A program made the position numbers and the translations under genes. Of a stretch of DNA of 9,581 nucleotides, positions 5,852 to 9,581 are shown in pieces. Origin of the DNA: DATFEN01 sp035691285. Lineage in GTDB: Bacteria > Acidobacteriota > Vicinamibacteria > Fen-336. Where the stretch lies: assembly GCA_035691285.1 (NCBI GenBank), contig DASSJI010000255.1:1-9581 (forward strand), written 5' to 3'. The stretch's first letter is position 1. The number at the start of each line of letters is the position of its first letter. A model generated the notes under the pieces. That model made no database searches. It saw nothing but the letters and a program-made list of their open reading frames with translations, and had not been told where the DNA came from.

Positions 5852-6436
5852 GAACGCCACGGGGACCGGAGCGTAGCGGCCCGTGAGGATGTCGCGGATC
5901 TCGGAGACTGACCGGCGGCCGTCGGCGAGGTTCAAGGCCTCGTAGGCCAGGAGCTCGGCGTCGCCGGAAAGCGAGGTCGCGTCGGGCGCGGGCTCGGCTG
6001 CGGCGCCCCGTGCGGCGAGCGACGCGGCCACGTGGTCGTAGTAGTAGACCTCGAGCGGCCCGCGCACCTCGGGGTTGCGGATCGGGACGCGCGTGTCTGC
6101 GCCCGTGGTCTTCACCGACGCTGCCTCGCCCGCGAGGCGCGCCTCGAGGTGGCGCGCCCCAGCCGAGGTCCCCGGCCAGAGGGCCTGGAGCGAGCGCAGG
6201 CTCGCGAGCGCGTCGGCAGCGGCTTCGCGGACAGCCAGGGAGCCGTCGCGAGGATCGTCGGCCAGAGCCGCGCGCAGCCGCGCGCGAGCCAGCGCCTCCT
6301 CCGCCGAGCCTTGTGCCAGGACGAGAAGGCGAGGCGCCTCGGCTTCGGGCAGCGCCGCCAGCGTGTAGGCGATCCCCGCGCCCATGTAGGCGACGCGCCC
6401 GAGCTTGGTCGCGTCGAGGTTCTCGGGCTGGTCCTT
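5798..6436 (-). pseudogene. Displaced C-terminal part of the M28-type metallopeptidase (after a +1 frameshift)
   Basis: This 212-codon stretch, beginning KDQPENLDATKLGRVAYM, continues the peptidase encoded at 6435-7814 but in the next reading frame. The upstream frame ends VTIHTN-stop, and deleting one T (6437) from AACTAAGGAC restores VTIHTNKDQPENLD, the sequence expected in this family where HTN is normally followed by KD and NLD. It contains the C-terminal helix of the catalytic domain (GAGIAYTLAALP), a helical Ala-rich region, and a final segment of about 60 residues (LAYEALNLADGRRSVSEIRD onwards) resembling the winged-helix or PqqD-like tails of such proteins. No suitable ribosome site starts it separately. 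It is therefore either part of a frameshifted gene or intact in reality with a sequencing or assembly insertion. Codon use is as in its neighbours, with no sign of decay beyond the single base. Confidence 0.75.
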
Positions 6437-7814
6437 AGTTCGTGTGGATCGTGACGTCCGGCCAGTCGTGGAAGTACAACATCGGGATCCCCCAGCCGGC
6501 CGCCTGGTAGACGTCGTGGTCGCTGCCCATCTCCACCGCGCGGATGTCGCCCAGGAACGGCTCGCGCGAGCCTCCGGGCCAGACGAACCCCGCATGGGGA
6601 TCTCCGCCTCGCTCCGCGTGTCGCGCCGAGGCCGCGACGACCTCCTCGAAGAACGCCCTGGCGACGACGTTGGCCACGTGGGGCAGCGAGGCGGCGGTCC
6701 GCGACAGGTGGAAGGTGCCCCGGGTCGTGCCCAGCAGGCCGCCGACCATGTCCATGTGGACTCCGGCCACGAAGCGGCCGGCGAGATCGGGATGGCGCGC
6801 GAGCCATGCCTGCGCACCGGCGATCTCGGGCGTCCACAGGAAGCGGATCGTCCGCCGCGGCGGCGGGAGCGCCCCCTCGCGGACGGCGGCCTGGAGGGCC
6901 CGGGCCACCTCGAGGATCGCGGCGCTTCCCGAGGCGTTGTCGTTCGCGCCTGCGGACTGATGGCAGAGATGGGCCGTGAGGATCACCTCGCCCGCCGCGG
7001 GGTCGAGGCCCGGGATGGTCGCCGCGACCACGTCGTAGGTCGCGGGCTTCATGCGCGCCGCGACCCGCGCCCGGAGCTCGATGCGCTCCCCGGCGGCGAG
7101 CCGCGCTCGCAGCTCCCCGGACTGCCGCTTCGACAGCATGAAGGCGAACGTGTTCTTCGTCTGGTACGGCGACAGGTGGCCCCAGCGCACGAGATCGCGG
7201 TCGTCGCCCGACCAGGCGGTGGTCTGGTTGGGGAAGTCGGAGAGGAAGCCGACGGCGCCCCGCTCCTCGACCGCGAGGCGATGAACGTCCGGGAGCGCGC
7301 CGCTCGCCAGCACGATGCGCCCCTTGACGTCGCGGCCCTCGTAGTCGCTCGCCGACGCGCCGTCGCCCACGTCCACGAGCGTCGTCACTACGTCCGCGTC
7401 CTGGCTGTAGTCGGCCAGCGCGACGGGCAGCTCGGGGAAGCGCGCGATGGTCCTGGCGCGGGGCCAAACCTCGTCCAGCCGCGCCTCGCTCGCCTCCCAG
7501 CCCAGGTAGCCGCGGAAGTGCGCATAGCGGGTCTCGCCGTCCGCGGGGAAGCGCTCCACCCTCGCGTCCTTCATGCCGGCCGCCGCCGCCTTCCGCCGCA
7601 CGTGCTCCGCCGCCGCGGCGAACCCGCCCGAGCCCTGCACGCGATGGAAGCGGCCCAGCTCCCGCACGGTCTCGAGGGCGGCGCCCCCGTCCACGGCCGC
7701 GTGGATCGCGGCCGGCACGGCGTCGGGCCAGAAGGGGATCCTGCGCGGCTCGGCTTGGGTGGCGGTGGCCGTGGCAAGCAACGCGATCGTGGTGGCGACA
7801 GCTCTCGTCTTCAA
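6435..7814 (-). CDS. Secreted M28-type zinc metallopeptidase, reading frame ended early by a frameshift
   Basis: The first 21 residues are a Sec-type signal peptide (MKTR, a hydrophobic Ala/Thr core, then TQA before EPRR), so the product is exported. A PA-like insert is likely at about 130-215. The catalytic part has HLCHQSAGANDNASG at 282-296 (metal ligands of the H...DN type), a catalytic Glu in LWTPEIAG (E330), HMDMVG (D355) and MGSDHDVYQ (H433), matching the M28 branch with CH and NDN motifs (DUF4910-like or related aminopeptidases). The frame stops at TAA 6437-6435, in the middle of the conserved HTNKDQPENLD segment; the other 212 residues follow in the next frame, giving about 671 residues in all. 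The start is TTG at 7814-7812, five bases after a very strong G-rich Shine-Dalgarno. The substrate is unknown. All catalytic residues precede the break, but loss of the last domain helices would probably destabilise the fold. Confidence 0.85.
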   Translation of the reverse strand: MKTRAVATTIALLATATATQAEPRRIPFWPDAVPAAIHAAVDGGAALETVRELGRFHRVQGSGGFAAAAEHVRRKAAAAGMKDARVERFPADGETRYAHFRGYLGWEASEARLDEVWPRARTIARFPELPVALADYSQDADVVTTLVDVGDGASASDYEGRDVKGRIVLASGALPDVHRLAVEERGAVGFLSDFPNQTTAWSGDDRDLVRWGHLSPYQTKNTFAFMLSKRQSGELRARLAAGERIELRARVAARMKPATYDVVAATIPGLDPAAGEVILTAHLCHQSAGANDNASGSAAILEVARALQAAVREGALPPPRRTIRFLWTPEIAGAQAWLARHPDLAGRFVAGVHMDMVGGLLGTTRGTFHLSRTAASLPHVANVVARAFFEEVVAASARHAERGGDPHAGFVWPGGSREPFLGDIRAVEMGSDHDVYQAAGWGIPMLYFHDWPDVTIHTN

Positions 7815-7819
7815 TCAAG

Positions 7820-7841
7820 CCCCCCTCCCTTTCCCTCCCCC
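7820..7841 (-). promoter_or_regulatory. Four-tract G-quadruplex motif containing the Shine-Dalgarno of the peptidase gene
   Basis: Read on the minus strand, these 22 bases are G5, A, G3, AAA, G3, A, G6. This fits the canonical four-tract quadruplex pattern with loops of 1, 3 and 1 bases, a very stable arrangement in characterised cases. The last two tracts (GGGAGGGGGG) are also the Shine-Dalgarno, five bases before the TTG start. If folded in mRNA, it would hide the ribosome site. Confidence 0.6.
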
Positions 7842-7857
7842 AAGGGGGAGGGAAAGG
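7828..7857 (-). repeat. Perfect 14-bp inverted repeat (hairpin) upstream of the peptidase gene
   Basis: Arms at 7828-7841 and 7844-7857 (CCTTTCCCTCCCCC and its exact complement on the plus strand) are separated by only AA, so a real hairpin would open the innermost pairs to make a loop. There is no T-run after it, so it is not a standard terminator. Its downstream arm on the minus-strand transcript provides the first two G-tracts of the overlapping quadruplex motif. The sequence resembles the short, C/G-run palindromes dispersed between genes in some high-GC environmental bacteria, but only one copy is in this window. Confidence 0.75.
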
Positions 7858-7894
7858 CTCCGCACGCGCTGCGCCCTCTGCTGATCTCTCCTGA

Positions 7895-7923
7895 CCTCCG
7901 TGGTCTCCGCGTTTCCGTGGCTC
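7895..7923. repeat. Degenerate 8-9-nt periodic repeat
   Basis: On the plus strand TCCGTGG (7897-7903), TCCGCG (7906-7911) and TCCGTGG (7914-7920) recur every 8-9 bases; on the minus strand this reads as CCACGGA-type units. It resembles the ACGGAG/CACAGAG-like short-period repeats scattered through intergenic DNA of many environmental bacteria. Only about three units are recognisable, so it is a fragment or a decayed copy. Confidence 0.45.
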
Positions 7924-7960
7924 GATCCTTCTATGGTCGTCCGTTCCCGCATGCGTTCCG

Positions 7961-8428
7961 TCAGTCCTTCCGCCCGGCGCGGCGAGCCTCGGCCTCTGCC
8001 AGCCAGCCTCGCCGGATTCTCTCCACAGGCACGCTGGACAGGTACGGCTTGAGGTCGAGCACCGGCGTGCCGTCCAGCATGTCAACGCCGCGGACCCGGA
8101 GCCTCGCTCCCTCGCGGCCGAGCAGCTCCACGACGGTCAGGCCGATCGCGTTCGGCCGCCGCGGCGAGCGCGTGGCGAACACGCCGTGGGGCCGGTCGTC
8201 GCTGGGCGGCGTGCCGACGAGGTCGTAGCTCTCGGACCGGTGGAAGGCCCACAGCACGTAGAGGTGCGAGAAACCCTCGATGTCCTGCAGGCCCGCGGCG
8301 AACTCCGGGAGCACCTCGATCGTCCCCACTTCGACGTGCTCGGCGCCGGGTCCCTTCGGGATCTGCCGCGTCTCCGTGAAGGGGCTCCGAACGTGGCCGA
8401 TGGGGCGCATGGCGAACGCTTCGCTCAC
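7961..8428 (-). CDS. trmO: TrmO-like tRNA (t6A37-N6)-methyltransferase (TsaA/YaeB/VirR family)
   Basis: TrmO methylates N6 of threonylcarbamoyladenosine at position 37 of certain tRNAs (making m6t6A) using SAM, and has an unusual beta-barrel fold. The 155-residue protein carries the family signatures: RPIGHVRSPF at 8-17, IPKGPG at 23-28, LPEFAAGLQDIEGFSHLYVL at 40-59, HGVFATRSPRRPNAIGL at 81-97, and DMLDGTPVLDLKPYL at 116-130. It lacks the roughly 70-residue C-terminal domain of E. coli TrmO (235 residues), as do many short bacterial and archaeal members. GTG at 8428 is chosen because GGAGG at 8440-8436 lies seven bases upstream; GTG at 8434 would overlap the sulfatase stop (GTGA), and ATG at residue 7 is a third option. 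The coupling to a sulfatase gene appears incidental. tRNA methylation is the family assignment, not shown here. Confidence 0.9.
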   Translation of the reverse strand: MSEAFAMRPIGHVRSPFTETRQIPKGPGAEHVEVGTIEVLPEFAAGLQDIEGFSHLYVLWAFHRSESYDLVGTPPSDDRPHGVFATRSPRRPNAIGLTVVELLGREGARLRVRGVDMLDGTPVLDLKPYLSSVPVERIRRGWLAEAEARRAGRKD

Positions 8429-8430
8429 AG

Positions 8431-9581
8431 TCACTCCTCCGGGCAGGGCGTCTTGGGGTCGAGGTAGCCGAGCGCCTTGAGGTTCTCGCACTGCGCGCGC
8501 GTCGGCTGAGCCACCTCGCCGCCGCTCTCGGCGGCCCGTCCGAGCTTCGCGATCCAGTGGTGCAGGGTCTGCCGATAGAACGCGGCCAGCACCGGCTCCC
8601 TGGCGGCGAGGCTCGACCGCTCGCCGGGGTCCTTGCCCAGGTCGAACAGCTCCTCGGCGCCGGTCCTGGTGTCGTAGATGAACTTGTGGCTCTCGTCGCG
8701 CAGGGCGTAGCGCGGCCGGTCCCAGACCGTGCGCGAGAGGAGGGCCGGCTTCCCCGGCGCTCCCGCGATCATGGGCAGCAGGCTCCGCCCCTCGAACGAC
8801 TCCGCCGGGCCGCGCTCGCCGAGCGCGCCGAGCACGTCGGCCACGGTCGGCGCCACGTCGAGGAGGTCCACGAGGCCGGCGACACGCCGGCCGGCGGTCC
8901 CGGCGGCCGTGGGGAGACGCACGACGAGGGGCACACGGACGCTCTCCTCGTAGAGCTGGACGTTGTGGCCGACCCAGCCGTGCTCGTAGAGCGCCTCGCC
9001 ATGGTCGGCCGACACGATCACGACCGATCGGTCCCACACCCCCGCGGCCTCGAGCGACCGGCGCAACAGCCCGAGCTGCTGGTCCGCATAGGCCAGGTTG
9101 CCGTCGTAGAGGCGCACCAGGTGCTCGATCTCGCCGGGCGCGGCCCGGCGGCGGCCCTGGTTGAGGTCGGTGAAGAACGCCGCCTCGGACCTCGACTTCC
9201 TCGAGATCGGCCCCTCGGGCCCGAACCGCGTGTCGAAGGGCGGCGGCGGGTCGTACGGGAAGTGCGGCTCGCGGAAGTGCAGGTAGAGGAAGAAGCGCCG
9301 GTCGCGGTTCGCCTCGATCCAGGGCGGCACGGTCTTCGGGAAGCCCGACGCGGCGCTGCCCAGCTCCTTGTAGATCTCCCGCATCAGGCCGAAGCCGCGG
9401 TCGAAGCCGAAGCTCGAGCCGGCCACGGCGTTCGCGACGAAGGCCGCCGTCGTGATCCCGCGGGCGCTCAGGACCTCGGCGAGGGTCAGCCGGTCCCTGG
9501 GCAGTCGAGCCGCGAACGACACCTCGCTGTGGTGCCGGTCGGGCTGCTGCGACGTCCACACCGAGGCCATCGCACCCTGGG
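8431..9581 (-). CDS. Sulfatase/alkaline-phosphatase-superfamily hydrolase, 5' end beyond the window
   Basis: The visible 382 codons are the C-terminal three quarters or so of a sulfatase-family hydrolase acting on sulfate, phosphate or phosphonate esters. The frame is open to the window edge, and the internal ATG at 9570 is not the true start. Numbered from that Met, landmarks are MASVWTSQQPDRHHSEV (1-17), equivalent to the segment just after the catalytic nucleophile in sulfatases; FLYLHFREPHFPYDPP (94-109); VSADHGEALYEHG (186-198), with metal ligands in DH; GHNVQLYEESVRVPLVV (201-217); and the C-terminal subdomain with KFIYDTRTGAEELFDLGKDP. The usual C-x-P-x-R formylglycine motif is not seen. 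The aligned region reads QGAM, and the nucleophile codon is cut (two bases CC remain), so Thr or Ser cannot be excluded. It ends two codons before the trmO start with its stop overlapping an upstream GTG. Function beyond the superfamily is unknown. Confidence 0.87.
   Translation of the reverse strand, partial: QGAMASVWTSQQPDRHHSEVSFAARLPRDRLTLAEVLSARGITTAAFVANAVAGSSFGFDRGFGLMREIYKELGSAASGFPKTVPPWIEANRDRRFFLYLHFREPHFPYDPPPPFDTRFGPEGPISRKSRSEAAFFTDLNQGRRRAAPGEIEHLVRLYDGNLAYADQQLGLLRRSLEAAGVWDRSVVIVSADHGEALYEHGWVGHNVQLYEESVRVPLVVRLPTAAGTAGRRVAGLVDLLDVAPTVADVLGALGERGPAESFEGRSLLPMIAGAPGKPALLSRTVWDRPRYALRDESHKFIYDTRTGAEELFDLGKDPGERSSLAAREPVLAAFYRQTLHHWIAKLGRAAESGGEVAQPTRAQCENLKALGYLDPKTPCPEE
8436..8440 (-). 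promoter_or_regulatory. Shine-Dalgarno of trmO inside the end of the sulfatase gene
   Basis: GGAGG lies in the last two sense codons of the sulfatase gene and is seven bases from the GTG at 8428, but only one base from the GTG at 8434. It therefore favours the 8428 start and implies translational coupling of the two genes. Confidence 0.75.

Larger units (their letters stand above)
7815..7960 (-). other. 146-bp leader between trmO and the peptidase gene
   Basis: This is the longest non-coding stretch in the window. Nearest the peptidase start it holds a perfect 14-bp inverted repeat and a G-quadruplex motif that includes the ribosome site (listed separately). In the middle (about 7895-7923) is a degenerate 8-9-nt periodic sequence based on TCCGTGG. 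The remaining part (about 7924-7960, next to the trmO stop) shows nothing I can name. No clear promoter is visible, so the peptidase gene may be read through from trmO or have an unrecognised promoter. Confidence 0.5.

Noticed and set aside
3289..5886. An 865-codon plus-strand frame overlapping the reductase, feoB and feoA
   Set aside because: It is extremely rich in Arg, Pro, Ala and Gly with no motif, and lies out of frame with three clear genes.
6436..6817. Separate small gene starting at the ATG at 6817 and ending at 5798
   Set aside because: Its first 125 or so residues are an out-of-frame reading of the catalytic peptidase domain; only the part after 6436 is genuine protein sequence, and it belongs to the peptidase.
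7828..7857. Reading the 14-bp palindrome as the terminator of trmO
   Set aside because: No T-run follows on the minus strand, the hairpin is over 100 bp past the trmO stop, and what follows is the G-rich ribosome site of the next gene.
6405..8228. A 607-codon open frame on the plus strand opposite the peptidase and trmO
   Set aside because: It is low-complexity, has no recognisable domain, and runs across the intergenic leader; it is the mirror of high-GC coding on the minus strand.

Overview
The window is very GC-rich (roughly 70% by eye), densely packed coding DNA from a bacterial chromosome. High GC, a YajQ protein, an IspB-type long-chain polyprenyl synthase and a divergent FeoB next to a zinc-ribbon FeoA fit an uncultivated Gram-negative lineage of the deltaproteobacterial, myxobacterial or Rokubacteria type. 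This placement is inference; no rRNA or taxon marker is present. I see no tRNA, rRNA, CRISPR array, transposase or phage gene.

Region 1 (1-2545, minus strand) is a housekeeping operon. In transcription order it holds a TatD-family metal-dependent hydrolase, the c-di-GMP-binding YajQ protein, a long-chain polyprenyl diphosphate synthase and the first 64 codons of NAD+-dependent DNA ligase LigA, which is cut by the window edge. The last two junctions are very tight: a 2-bp gap, then a stop codon sharing one base with the next start. LigA has no ATG, GTG or TTG start in its open frame and seems to begin at ATT.

Region 2 (2544-5851, plus strand) starts head-to-head with tatD with at most 19 bp between the start codons. 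It encodes a stand-alone FAD/NAD(P)H oxidoreductase of the ferredoxin-NADP+ reductase superfamily, then feoB (a ferrous iron permease of the GCDTMATLTTR type) and a feoA-like gene whose FeoA domain follows an N-terminal Cys/His cluster. The feoB-feoA pair is clearly co-transcribed, with a 3-bp gap and a good ribosome site.

Region 3 (5798-9581, minus strand) holds, in transcription order, the 3' part of an alkaline-phosphatase-superfamily sulfatase, the tRNA methyltransferase TrmO (coupled to the sulfatase) and a secreted M28-type metallopeptidase. The peptidase frame is broken near its C-terminus by what looks like one extra base, and its tail overlaps the end of feoA by 54 bp on the opposite strand. 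The 146-bp leader between trmO and the peptidase is the most unusual non-coding DNA here. It has a perfect 14-bp inverted repeat whose G-rich arm continues into a four-tract G-quadruplex motif containing the peptidase's Shine-Dalgarno sequence, plus a degenerate 8-9-nt periodic repeat. Nothing in the window amounts to a clearly new multi-gene system. The best leads are this leader, the peptidase frameshift, the LigA start and the FeoA/FeoB variants.
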